Below are positions 9,122 to 21,033 of a DNA stretch of 64,000 nt, in pieces (within the stretch, counting starts at the first letter, position 1; the number at the start of each line of letters is the position of its first letter). Below the pieces are notes generated by a model that searched no databases, was not told where the DNA came from, and worked only from the letters and a program-made list of their open reading frames with translations. The stretch comes from Pseudoroseicyclus tamaricis. GTDB lineage: Bacteria > Pseudomonadota > Alphaproteobacteria > Rhodobacterales > Rhodobacteraceae. The position numbers and the translations under genes were made by a program. Location of the stretch: contig NZ_JAAFYS010000002.1 of NCBI RefSeq assembly GCF_012070395.1, positions 744,001 through 808,000 on the forward strand. Direction: 5' to 3'.

Positions 9122-10752
9122 CCCGCCCCATTTCCTCCGGCGCGCCCGCGGCGCGCCCCCGTGCCCCCGCACGCCAAGGCGCCCACCCGTCTGTCTCTCG
9201 CCCTTTTCCAAATCCTCCGGGGGGGCCGCAGGCGGGGGGCAGCGCCCCCCTCCGCATTCTCCTCCCTGCGCTGGCCGTCGCCCTCTGCGCCGCCCTCCTC
9301 GCCCCCGCCGCCCAGGCCGAGCCGCGCTTCGAGGACCGCTCCGCCACGATTCCCGAGCACGTCTACACCGGCGACTGGGAGCACTTCGTCGGCGGCGGCG
9401 CCGCGGTTTTCGACTGCAACGGCGATGCCCTGCCGGAGATCGTCGCCGCCGGCGGCACCTCCCCCATGCTGCTCCTGCGCAACGAGGGCGGCTTCGCCTT
9501 CACCCCCGCCCCCTTCCCCGAGATCACCGACAGCACCGGCGCCTACCCGCTGGACGTGAACGGCGACGGCGCGCTCGATCTCTTCGTGCTGCGCGTCGGC
9601 ACCGACCGGCTGCTCCTCGGCGACGGCGCCTGCGGCTTCACCGAGGCCACCGGCCAGTACGCCATCCCGCAGGAGGACCGCTGGTCCACCGCCTTCACCG
9701 CCTGGTGGGAGGGGGACGGGGCCCCGACCCTCGCCATCGGCCACTACGTTGACCGGACAGACCCGTCCGGCCCCTTCGAGGCCTGCGACGGCAACGTCAT
9801 CCTGCGCCCCTCCCCCTCCGGCTACGTCTCCGAGCCTCTGGAGCCCGGCTTCTGCGCCCTCTCCATCCTCGCCGCCCGCGACGCCCGCGGCCGCCTCGGC
9901 CTCCGCCTCTCCAACGACCGGCACTACTACGTGCGCGGCGGCTACGAGCAGATGTGGGACATCGCCGAGGGCCGCTTCCTGACCGAGGAGGATGGCTGGC
10001 CCACGGTCTCCCTCTGGGGCATGGGTATCGCCTCCCGCGATCTCGACGGCGACGGGCGCGACGAAGTGATGCTCACCTCCATGGGCGACCAGCTCCTCCA
10101 GCTCGCCGGGCCCGACGGCGCCTACCGCGCCGCGCCCTTCTCCATCGGCACTTACGCGCAGCGCCCCTACCTCGGCGACGACGGCCGCCCCTCCACCGGC
10201 TGGCACGCCGAATGGGGCGATGTCGACAATGACGGGCGCGACGACCTCTTCATCGCCAAGGGCAACGTCGACCAGATGCCGACGAATGCCATCCATGACC
10301 CCAACAACCTGCTGATGCAGGGGGCGGACGGCACGTTCGCGGAGGCCGGCCTCGCCGCCGGCATCGCCACGACCGACCGCTCGCGCGGCGCCGCGCTGAG
10401 CGATCTGGACGGCGATGGCCGCCTCGACCTCGTCGTCATCAACCGCCGCGCGCCGATGGAGCTCTACCGCAACGTCACCGAGAGCACCGGCCATTGGCTT
10501 GCCCTCGACCTCTCCCAGTCCGGCGGCAACAGCCGTGCCATCGGCGCGCAGATCGTGGTGGAAACGGCCGACGGCCAGCGCCACACCCGCCAGCTCACCA
10601 TCGGCGGCGGCCATGCCGGCGGCGAGGCCGGGCCGCTGCACTTCGGCCTCGGCGCGGCGGAAGCGGCGAGGGTCAGCGTCACCTGGCCGGACGGCACCGT
10701 CACCACGGCGGAGGCCCCGGCCGACCGGCCCCTCCGCCTGCAGCACCCCTAG
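9118..10752 (+). CDS. secreted FG-GAP/VCBS repeat protein with ASPIC/UnbV domain (CRTAC1-like)
   Basis: A 544-aa exported beta-propeller of unknown role. Seen: hydrophobic signal segment at residues 47-68 ending AAQA, several Ca-binding FG-GAP type repeats (DVNGDGALDLFV, DLDGDGRDEVML, DVDNDGRDDLFI, DLDGDGRLDLVV), then a C-terminal ASPIC/UnbV module (LDLSQSGGNSRAIGAQIVV, VTWPDGTVTTAEA). The start is doubtful. The ATG at 9118 overlaps the ROK stop, but it puts 46 residues before the signal peptide, and residues 30-45 are encoded by a dispersed intergenic repeat. No ATG, GTG or TTG lies between the repeat and the signal segment; an ATT at 9256 is the only plausible later start. Confidence 0.8.
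   Translation: MTRPISSGAPAARPRAPARQGAHPSVSRPFPNPPGGPQAGGSAPLRILLPALAVALCAALLAPAAQAEPRFEDRSATIPEHVYTGDWEHFVGGGAAVFDCNGDALPEIVAAGGTSPMLLLRNEGGFAFTPAPFPEITDSTGAYPLDVNGDGALDLFVLRVGTDRLLLGDGACGFTEATGQYAIPQEDRWSTAFTAWWEGDGAPTLAIGHYVDRTDPSGPFEACDGNVILRPSPSGYVSEPLEPGFCALSILAARDARGRLGLRLSNDRHYYVRGGYEQMWDIAEGRFLTEEDGWPTVSLWGMGIASRDLDGDGRDEVMLTSMGDQLLQLAGPDGAYRAAPFSIGTYAQRPYLGDDGRPSTGWHAEWGDVDNDGRDDLFIAKGNVDQMPTNAIHDPNNLLMQGADGTFAEAGLAAGIATTDRSRGAALSDLDGDGRLDLVVINRRAPMELYRNVTESTGHWLALDLSQSGGNSRAIGAQIVVETADGQRHTRQLTIGGGHAGGEAGPLHFGLGAAEAARVSVTWPDGTVTTAEAPADRPLRLQHP
9203..9252 (+). repeat. dispersed 3'-end hairpin repeat, copy 2, inside the 5' end of a gene
   Basis: Core TTTTCCAAATCCTCCGGGG, then GGGGGGC-AGC-GCCCCCC. 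It lies 80 bases after the ROK stop in ROK orientation, but within the frame of the FG-GAP gene. Confidence 0.6.
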
Positions 10753-10762
10753 GCCCCGCGAG

Positions 10763-10780
10763 CCCGCCCATCAGGGCGGG
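10763..10780. terminator. hairpin between convergent genes
   Basis: CCCGCCC (10763-10769) and GGGCGGG (10774-10780) around ATCA, in the 34-base gap between the FG-GAP gene and guaB. No T run on either side, so termination is only inferred. Confidence 0.4.
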
Positions 10781-10786
10781 TCGAGC

Positions 10787-15266
<4,480 letters not shown>

Positions 15267-15312
15267 GGCCCAGCATCCCCCGTGGCGTTTCGTGGCGGTC
15301 TTGTTGCCGCAC

Positions 15313-15354
15313 GTGCAGTTGCACGACAATAGCAATGCGGTCAGACGCGGTCAA
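15313..15354 (-). promoter_or_regulatory. promoter of the LysM gene with overlapping palindrome
   Basis: On minus, TTGACC (15354-15349), 17-base spacer, TATTGT (15331-15326): a near-consensus housekeeping promoter. The predicted start point is near 15319, inside the inverted repeat GTGCA-N2-TGCAC (15313-15324), which is well placed for an operator. The predicted leader to the TTG start is about 50 bases. Confidence 0.6.
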
Positions 15355-15450
15355 AATCCTTCGCAGCGCGGCAGAATCGCCGACGCAGCGGAACAATCCG
15401 CCGCCCGCGCCTCAATCCGCGGTCCGGCGCGACACCACGGAGCCTGCAAC

Positions 15451-16005
15451 ATGAGCCACACATCTTCCGTCTGCGTCTATTGCGGCGCCCGGGACGGCGC
15501 CCGCCCCACCTATGCCGCCGCCGCCGAGGCGGTGGGCGAGATGATCGCCCGGCGCGGCTGGCGGCTCGTCTATGGCGCCGGCGACGTGGGGCTGATGGGG
15601 CGGGTGGCGTCGGCGGCGAAGGCAGCGGGCGGCAACGTCTTCGGCGTCATTCCCCTGCACCTGGTGCGCGCCGAGGTCGGCAAGCGCGACATCGACAGCT
15701 TCGTCGTCACCGAGACGATGCACGAGCGCAAGAAGGTCATGGTGATGAACGCCGACGCCATCGTGGTCCTGCCCGGCGGCGCCGGCACGCTCGACGAGTT
15801 CTTCGAGGTGCTCACCTGGTCGACCCTCGGCCTGCACGACAAGCCGATCTTCCTCTACGGCCCGGATGGATACTGGGAGCCCCTCACGGCCCTCATCGAT
15901 CACGTCGCCTCCGAAGGCTTCGCCGACGCGGCTCTCGCCGGCCGTGCCCCCTCCCACACCGACCTTTCGGCCCTCGAGGAGGCCCTCGCCGCCGCCCTGT
16001 CCTGA
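15451..16005 (+). CDS. LOG-family (TIGR00730) nucleoside 5'-monophosphate phosphoribohydrolase
   Basis: A 184-aa Rossmann-like protein that in characterised members cleaves AMP or cytokinin riboside monophosphates to base and ribose 5-phosphate. The family motif PGGAGTLDEFFEVLTW is intact, as is the HERKKVMV segment with the catalytic Arg. The usual YGGGxxGLMG loop reads YGAGDVGLMG here. The ATG at 15451 is in the 5' flank divergent from the LysM gene. The true substrate in bacteria of this group is not settled. Confidence 0.9.
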   Translation: MSHTSSVCVYCGARDGARPTYAAAAEAVGEMIARRGWRLVYGAGDVGLMGRVASAAKAAGGNVFGVIPLHLVRAEVGKRDIDSFVVTETMHERKKVMVMNADAIVVLPGGAGTLDEFFEVLTWSTLGLHDKPIFLYGPDGYWEPLTALIDHVASEGFADAALAGRAPSHTDLSALEEALAAALS

Positions 16006-16012
16006 CCCGCCC

Positions 16013-16072
16013 CATTCACCTGGCCCGAAATACCTCGGGGGGGCCGCAGGCGGGGGGCAGAGCCCCCCTCCC
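16013..16072 (+). repeat. dispersed 3'-end hairpin repeat, copy 3
   Basis: Begins 7 bases after the LOG-family stop and in the same orientation. Core CATTCACCTGGCCCGAAATA, then a G run, GCCGCAGGC, and the hairpin GGGGGGC-AGA-GCCCCCC. The rest of the gap to 16214 shows no further clear signal. Confidence 0.65.
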
Positions 16073-16214
16073 CGCCCGGCCTCTCTCCCCGCCGCGAGGC
16101 CCAAAGGCACCGCCCGCACGCCCGCCCGGGCACCATCTTTCCCGCTCTCGGCCCATCTTGGGCCACATTCCCGCCCGATCCTCCGGCTCCGTCCCCGCAA
16201 CCGGAGCCCTGTCC

Positions 16215-16802
16215 ATGCGTCGCCTGACCCCCGTTCTCCTGCTCGCCAGCCTCGCCGGCCCCGCCGCCGCGGAGGCGACGGTCACGCCCAACGCGGCCGA
16301 GGACATCTACCGCGCCCACGCCACGAGCTTCGAGAGCGCGACCATCGCGGTGCTGAGCGAGGTCGAATGGCTCGACGATTCCATCCGCGTCACCCAGGTG
16401 GACGGCGCCGAGGAGGGCATCCTCACCGAGATCCCGCTGGAGGGGCGCGACGGACTGCGCTCCTGGTATCCCAACGGGGCGGACACCGGCTACACCGTGA
16501 TCTCCATGGCCGACGGCAGCCCGATGACCTCCGTCACCCTGCTCCTCGGCAACGGCAATTTCGAGACCCGGACGGGCATCTACCGGATGATGCTGGACGG
16601 CGGCATCGTGGCCGAGGGCAGCTTCGAGAACACCGGCCCCTTCTCCCGCGTCCGCTTCGACGGCGCGCGTTTCGACGCCCTCTGGCTGCGCAACCGCGCC
16701 ACCCCAGAGGACCCGGCGCCGAGTTTCGGCGACGGCACCGCGAACACGCTGGCCATCGACGCCATCGAGGTGCGGCTGGAGGAGACGGTCGAGGAGATGT
16801 GA
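16215..16802 (+). CDS. exported protein of unknown function
   Basis: A 195-aa protein not matched to any family I recognise. It starts MRRLTPVLLLASLAGPAAAEA, a clear Sec signal peptide with cleavage after AAA/AEA. The mature part is rich in beta-type sequence (TGYTVISMADGSPMTSVTLLLGNGNFETRTG) and acidic toward the C-terminus (ETVEEM). It has no Cys and no membrane segment after the signal. It stands alone between a LOG-family gene and trmFO, each with a gap of about 175-210 bases. Confidence 0.75.
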   Translation: MRRLTPVLLLASLAGPAAAEATVTPNAAEDIYRAHATSFESATIAVLSEVEWLDDSIRVTQVDGAEEGILTEIPLEGRDGLRSWYPNGADTGYTVISMADGSPMTSVTLLLGNGNFETRTGIYRMMLDGGIVAEGSFENTGPFSRVRFDGARFDALWLRNRATPEDPAPSFGDGTANTLAIDAIEVRLEETVEEM

Positions 16803-16885
16803 CGGGCGCCCGGCGCGTGTCCATCGGCCACTCTCACATCCCGGACTGACCGGAGACCCAGCTCCCACCCCCGCCCCACAGCGCA

Positions 16886-16938
16886 CCGCTGCCCGGGCGC
16901 GCCGGGGTGGGTGGGCGGGAGGCGGGCCCGGGCAGCGG
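16886..16938 (+). promoter_or_regulatory. 13-bp inverted repeat upstream of trmFO
   Basis: CCGCTGCCCGGGC (16886-16898) pairs perfectly with GCCCGGGCAGCGG (16926-16938) across a 27-base G-rich loop. It ends 40 bases before the trmFO start. It could be a leader structure or the end signal of the upstream exported-protein gene; no T run follows. Confidence 0.45.
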
Positions 16939-16978
16939 CCCCTTCCGTTTGCGCGCCGTTCGGCCTATCTGCGCAGGC

Positions 16979-18334
16979 ATGACACATACCCTTCACATCG
17001 TCGGCGGCGGGCTCGCCGGGTCAGAGGCCGCATGGCAGGCGGCCGAGGCCGGCATCGACGTCGTCATCCACGAGATGCGGCCGCAGGTCGGCACCTTCGC
17101 CCACAAGACGGGCGACCTGGCGGAGATGGTCTGCTCCAACTCCTTCCGCTCCGATGACAGCGACAACAACGCCGTCGGCCTCCTCCACTGGGAGATGCGG
17201 CAGGCCGGCGGGCTGATCATGGCGATGGGCGACGCGCACCGCCTCCCCGCCGGCGGCGCGCTCGCGGTCGACCGCGAGGCCTTCTCCGCCGCCGTCACCG
17301 AGCGCCTGCACGCCCACCCGCGCGTCACCATCAAGCATGGCGAGATCACCGCGCTGCCCGAAGACGGCCACTGGATCATCGCCACCGGCCCCCTCACCTC
17401 CTCCGCCCTCGGCCAGGCCATCGCGGCGGAGACGGGCTCTGACGCGCTCGCCTTCTTCGATGCCATCGCGCCAATCGTCCATGCCGACACGATCGACATG
17501 GATGTCGCCTGGGCGCAGTCCCGCTACGACAAGGGCGAGACGGAGGACGAGCGACGCGCCTACCTCAACTGCCCGATGACGAAGGACGAGTACGAGGGCT
17601 TCATCGACGCCCTCCTCGCCGCCGACAAGACGGAGTTCCACGAGGGGGAGACGGCCGGCTATTTCGACGGCTGCCTGCCCATCGAGGTGATGGCCGAGCG
17701 CGGCCGCGAGACGCTGCGCTTCGGGCCGATGAAGCCCATCGGCCTGACCAACGCCCACAAGCCGGACCAGAAGCCCTACGCCGTCGTGCAGCTGCGCCGC
17801 GACAACAAGCTCGGCACGCTGTACAATATCGTCGGCTTCCAGACGAAGATGAAGTACGGCGCGCAGACCGAGGTGTTCAAGACGATCCCCGGCCTGCAGG
17901 ACGCCGCCTTCGCGCGCCTCGGCGGCATCCACCGCAACACCTTCCTCAACTCGCCGACGCTGCTCGACGAGCAGATGCGCCTGCGCTCGCGGCCCCACAT
18001 CCGTTTCGCCGGGCAGATCACCGGCGTCGAGGGCTACGTGGAGAGCGCGGCCATGGGACTCCTCGCCGCGCGCCTCGCGGTGGCGGAGCTGCGGGGGCAG
18101 AGCTTGCCGCCGGTGCCGCCGACGACGGCCATCGGCGCGCTCGTCACCCACATCACCGGCGGGGCCGAGGCGAAGAGCTTCCAGCCGATGAACGTCAACT
18201 TCGGCCTCTTCCCGCCTCTGCCGGAGGCCAAGAGCGGTCGTCGCGGCCGGAGGGAGCGCTACCCCGCCTACACCGCCCGCGCCAAGGAGGACTGGCAGGG
18301 CTGGCTGCAAGCAGGGGCGTTGGCGCCGGCCTGA
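16979..18334 (+). CDS. trmFO: folate/FAD-dependent tRNA (uracil-54-C5)-methyltransferase
   Basis: Makes ribothymidine at tRNA position 54 using methylenetetrahydrofolate and FADH2. The 451-aa protein starts [20 protein letters not shown] (dinucleotide-binding loop). It contains [12 protein letters not shown], the Cys-containing [35 protein letters not shown] and the C-terminal [18 protein letters not shown], all typical of TrmFO (formerly Gid). Length is normal. It heads a tight plus-strand group with a methyltransferase and gluQRS, two of which act on tRNA. Confidence 0.96.
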   Translation: MTHTLHIVGGGLAGSEAAWQAAEAGIDVVIHEMRPQVGTFAHKTGDLAEMVCSNSFRSDDSDNNAVGLLHWEMRQAGGLIMAMGDAHRLPAGGALAVDREAFSAAVTERLHAHPRVTIKHGEITALPEDGHWIIATGPLTSSALGQAIAAETGSDALAFFDAIAPIVHADTIDMDVAWAQSRYDKGETEDERRAYLNCPMTKDEYEGFIDALLAADKTEFHEGETAGYFDGCLPIEVMAERGRETLRFGPMKPIGLTNAHKPDQKPYAVVQLRRDNKLGTLYNIVGFQTKMKYGAQTEVFKTIPGLQDAAFARLGGIHRNTFLNSPTLLDEQMRLRSRPHIRFAGQITGVEGYVESAAMGLLAARLAVAELRGQSLPPVPPTTAIGALVTHITGGAEAKSFQPMNVNFGLFPPLPEAKSGRRGRRERYPAYTARAKEDWQGWLQAGALAPA

Positions 18335-18355
18335 GGGGCTGCTAGGCTGAAGTCC

Positions 18356-18952
18356 ATGACAGGACATCTCAAGGGCGTTTACGATCTCGACGGCGAGGGC
18401 GAGGTCCGTGCCTATTACGACGACTGGGCCGGCAGCTACGACAGCGAGCTGGCCGAGGCCGGCTATGCCACCCCCCGCCGCTGCGCCGCCGCGCTGGCGG
18501 CGAGCGATCTGCCGAAGGACGCGCCGATCCTCGACATGGGCTGCGGCACCGGCCTCTCCGGCGCGGCGCTGGCAGAGGCGGGGTTCACCGTGATCGACGG
18601 CTGCGACCTCTCCGCCGGGATGCTGGAGCAGGCCCGCGCGCGCGGCATCTACCGCGATCTCTTCCTCGCCGGGCAGGCGCTGCCGGAGAGCTACCGCGCC
18701 GTGGCCGCCGTGGGTGTCATCGGGCCGGGGGCCGGGCCGGTGGAGCTGTTCGATCAGTGCCTCGCGCTGCTCCCGCCCGGCGGGCGGCTCGTCTTTTCCT
18801 ACAACGACCACGCGCTGGAGGTGCCGGAATTCCCGGCGCGGCTGGAGGCTGCGCTGTCGTCCGGCGCCGCGCGGCGCCTCTTCGAGGAGCGGGGGCCGCA
18901 TCTGCCGTCGATGGGCATCGAGTCGACCGTCTACGTCATCGAGAAAGCGTGA
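18356..18952 (+). CDS. class I SAM-dependent methyltransferase
   Basis: A 198-aa Rossmann-fold methyltransferase. SAM-binding motif I reads ILDMGCGTGLSGAALAEAG, with the acidic residue at GCDLSAGML and the post-motif LLPPGGRLVFSYND. It resembles the WBSCR27 / trans-aconitate-type group by its N-terminal VRAYYDDWAGSYD. The substrate cannot be assigned. It follows trmFO by 21 bases and its stop overlaps the gluQRS start, so it is probably co-transcribed with both. Confidence 0.85.
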   Translation: MTGHLKGVYDLDGEGEVRAYYDDWAGSYDSELAEAGYATPRRCAAALAASDLPKDAPILDMGCGTGLSGAALAEAGFTVIDGCDLSAGMLEQARARGIYRDLFLAGQALPESYRAVAAVGVIGPGAGPVELFDQCLALLPPGGRLVFSYNDHALEVPEFPARLEAALSSGAARRLFEERGPHLPSMGIESTVYVIEKA

Positions 18953-19785
18953 GGACGCGCTTCGCCCCGTCTCCCACGGGGCCCCTGCATCTCGGCCACG
19001 CCTACGCCGCCATCCTTGCGCATGACATGGCGCGGGCGGCGGGCGGGGAATTCCTCATCCGCATCGAGGATATCGACCGCTCCCGCGCCCGGCCGAAATG
19101 GGAGGCGCAGATCTTCGACGACCTGCGCTGGCTCGGCCTCAGCTGGGAGGAGCCGGTGCTGCGCCAGTCCGCCAACATGGGCGCCTACCGCGACGCCCTG
19201 GCGCGGCTGGAGGCGGACGGCCTTACCTATCCCTGCCAGTGCCGCCGCCGGGACATCGAGGCCGCCCTCTCCGCCCCGCAGGAGGGCGCGCCGCTGGTCG
19301 GCCCGGACGGGCCGATCTACCCGGGCACCTGCCGCCACGGCGGGGCGGAGCCGGAGGGCGCCGCCATCCGCCTCCACATGGCGCGGGCGGCGACGGAGCC
19401 GGTGACCTTCCTCGAGGAGGGCGCGGGGCCGGAGGGGCAGAGCGGGGAGATCGAGGTCACGCCCGAGGATATGCGTCTGGGCATCGGAGACATCGTCCTC
19501 GCCCGGCGCGACATGGGCACCTCCTACCACCTCTCGGTGGTGGTGGACGACGCGGCGCAGGGGATCACCCATGTCACCCGGGGCGAGGATCTCTTCGCGG
19601 CCACGGCAATCCACGCCCTGCTGCAGGACCGCCTCGCCCTGCCCCGCCCGCGCTACCACCACCACCGCCTGATCCGCGACGATGCCGGCAAACGCCTCGC
19701 CAAGCGCGACGATGCCCGCGCCATCGGCGCCTTCCGAGCGGAGGGCGCGAGCCCGGCGGACATCAGGCGGATGGTCGGTCTCTGA
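18949..19785 (+). CDS. gluQ: glutamyl-Q tRNA(Asp) synthetase
   Basis: Attaches glutamate to queuosine in the tRNA-Asp anticodon. The 278-aa protein is a catalytic-core-only GluRS paralogue with no anticodon-binding domain. Seen: HLGH (HIGH motif, residues 14-17), a zinc site from CQC and the Cys/His of PGTCRHGG, and KRLAKR in place of KMSKS as in known GluQ-RS. The start is a GTG at 18949 that overlaps the upstream TGA. Sequence upstream of this codon in the same frame is not family-like. Confidence 0.92.
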   Translation: MRTRFAPSPTGPLHLGHAYAAILAHDMARAAGGEFLIRIEDIDRSRARPKWEAQIFDDLRWLGLSWEEPVLRQSANMGAYRDALARLEADGLTYPCQCRRRDIEAALSAPQEGAPLVGPDGPIYPGTCRHGGAEPEGAAIRLHMARAATEPVTFLEEGAGPEGQSGEIEVTPEDMRLGIGDIVLARRDMGTSYHLSVVVDDAAQGITHVTRGEDLFAATAIHALLQDRLALPRPRYHHHRLIRDDAGKRLAKRDDARAIGAFRAEGASPADIRRMVGL

Positions 19786-19799
19786 CGCTGGTCTCGTAG

Positions 19800-19818
19800 G
19801 GTGGGTTTGTAACCCACC
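19800..19818. repeat. short palindromic repeat, copy 1 (GGTGGGTT-N3-AACCCACC)
   Basis: GGTGGGTT and AACCCACC around TGT, preceded by GTAG. It lies between gluQ and hisI, which converge. A second copy lies 46 bases downstream. Confidence 0.7.
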
Positions 19819-19863
19819 TCCCCTGACACCCTGTGCTGACTGCTCCCGACTCCGCGCCCGTAG

Positions 19864-19882
19864 GGTGGGTTTCCAACCCACC
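19864..19882. repeat. short palindromic repeat, copy 2 (GGTGGGTT-N3-AACCCACC)
   Basis: Same 8-bp arms as copy 1 with loop TCC, also preceded by GTAG. The pair resembles the extragenic palindromes with a GTAGGGTGGG head found in many bacterial genomes. No transposase gene is nearby in this window. Confidence 0.7.
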
Positions 19883-19992
19883 TTGACCCCGCCGCCTCGC
19901 AACGCCGCCGCTCTTCCCCCGCCCGGTACGCGCCAACGGCGCAGGGCGAGCGCCTGCGTTGGACCTGGCTGCAACCGGGCGTGCTCTCAAGC

Positions 19993-20349
19993 TTACTCCG
20001 GCCCCATCAACTCCTCGACTTCGCCGCCGCGCACGGCACGATAGAAGCACGTCCGCCGATTGGTGTGGCAGGCCGGCCCCGTCTGCTGCACCAGCACCAG
20101 AAGGCAGTCGCCGTCGCAATCGTAGCGGAAGTCCACCAGCTCCTGCACGTGGCCGGAGCTCTCGCCCTTCACCCAGAAGGCGGCGCGCGAGCGGCTCCAG
20201 TAGGTGACGCGGCCCGTCTCCAGCGTGCGGGCCACCGCCTCGGCGTTCATCCAGGCCATCATCAGAACCTCACCGCTCGCCGCGTCCTGGGCGATGGCGG
20301 GAATGAGGCCGGCCTCGTTGTAGGTCAGCGACGTGGGGTCGAAAGGCAC
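19993..20349 (-). CDS. hisI: phosphoribosyl-AMP cyclohydrolase
   Basis: Third step of histidine synthesis, opening the adenine ring of PR-AMP. The 118-aa monofunctional protein (no HisE domain) carries [30 protein letters not shown], the Mg-binding DCDGDC and the zinc-binding [11 protein letters not shown]. Length matches stand-alone HisI of alphaproteobacteria. It stands apart from other his genes and diverges from the scaffold-protein gene by 72 bases. Confidence 0.96.
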   Translation of the reverse strand: MPFDPTSLTYNEAGLIPAIAQDAASGEVLMMAWMNAEAVARTLETGRVTYWSRSRAAFWVKGESSGHVQELVDFRYDCDGDCLLVLVQQTGPACHTNRRTCFYRAVRGGEVEELMGPE

Positions 20350-20421
20350 GGCGGTCTCCTTTGCTTCGGCGGCGGCCGGGCCTATCTAGGGCAGAACGAC
20401 GCGACCAGAAAGACCGGCCCC

Positions 20422-20874
20422 ATGTCTGCCGACAGCGATCTCATCAAGCTTTACTCCGCCCGCATCCTCGGGCTCACCGCCGACATGCCCCGCATCGGGC
20501 GGCTGGCGGAGCCCGATGGCGAGGCCAAGCGCCGCTCGCCCACCTGCGGCTCCACCGTCACCGTGACGGTGGACTGGGATGGCGAGCGGGTCACCGATTA
20601 CGCGCAGGAGGTGAAGGCCTGCGCGCTCGGGCAGGCTTCGGCCTCCATCACCGGCCGCGTGGTGGTGGGGCTGGACGAGTCGACGATCCGGCAGGGGCGC
20701 GACGAGCTGGCGGCGATGCTCGCCGGCGGCCCGCCCCCCTCGGCCCCCTTCGACGGGCTGGAGGCGCTGTCCCCGGCGCGCGAGTACAAGAACCGCCACG
20801 GCTCGATCATGCTGGCGCTCGACGCCACGCTTGCCGCCATCGAATCCGCCCAGGCCGCGCGCGCCACCGGCTGA
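20422..20874 (+). CDS. iron-sulfur scaffold protein of IscU/NifU N-terminal type, third Cys absent
   Basis: A 150-aa protein of the IscU/NifU-N fold that would hold or transfer a nascent Fe-S cluster. The first two ligand cysteines are present (C42 in TCGSTVTV, C67 in KACALGQASASI). At the third site the usual His-Cys pair reads H126-G127 (NRHGSIML), so the third Cys is missing. Related alphaproteobacterial proteins also vary here, so this may be a subfamily trait and not damage. It is alone on plus, not in an isc or suf operon. Cluster ability is uncertain. Confidence 0.8.
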   Translation: MSADSDLIKLYSARILGLTADMPRIGRLAEPDGEAKRRSPTCGSTVTVTVDWDGERVTDYAQEVKACALGQASASITGRVVVGLDESTIRQGRDELAAMLAGGPPPSAPFDGLEALSPAREYKNRHGSIMLALDATLAAIESAQAARATG

Positions 20875-20933
20875 GCGGGGGACGAATTCCGCGCGGAATT
20901 CGTGCCGGAAATCGCGCGATTTCCGTCCCCCGC
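20875..20933. repeat. twin-palindrome element A
   Basis: An outer perfect 9-bp inverted repeat GCGGGGGAC / GTCCCCCGC (20875-20883, 20925-20933) encloses two perfect 18-bp palindromes, GAATTCCGCGCGGAATTC (20884-20901) and GGAAATCGCGCGATTTCC (20907-20924), separated by 5 bases. Both share the centre CGCGCG. A single strand would fold into a three-way junction with two hairpins. It starts right after the scaffold-protein stop. Confidence 0.9.
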
Positions 20934-20983
20934 CGAAGCCAAGCGATCTCCGATCAGCGACGCGCCCCGCGGCCACCGGGCGC

Positions 20984-21027
20984 CGAATTCCATATGGAAT
21001 TCGTCTGCGGAAACCATATGGTTTCCG
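20984..21027. repeat. twin-palindrome element B
   Basis: GAATTCCATATGGAATTC (20985-21002), six bases, then GGAAACCATATGGTTTCC (21009-21026). The arms match element A (GAATTC; GGAAA), but both centres are CATATG. An outer stem is not clear beyond short GGG/CCC runs. It lies 7 bases downstream of the hflX stop. Confidence 0.9.
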
Positions 21028-21033
21028 CCCCCC

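Noticed and set aside
19796-19882. The two GGTGGGTT palindromes as the start of a CRISPR array.
   Set aside because: Only two units, the repeat is under 25 bases, and there are no cas genes or further spacers.
20884-21026. GAATTC and CATATG inside the twin palindromes could be EcoRI/NdeI linker or assembly artefacts.
   Set aside because: Element A has a CGCGCG centre and not CATATG, both elements carry a second palindrome with GGAAA arms that no linker explains, element A has a matching outer stem, and flanking genes are intact.
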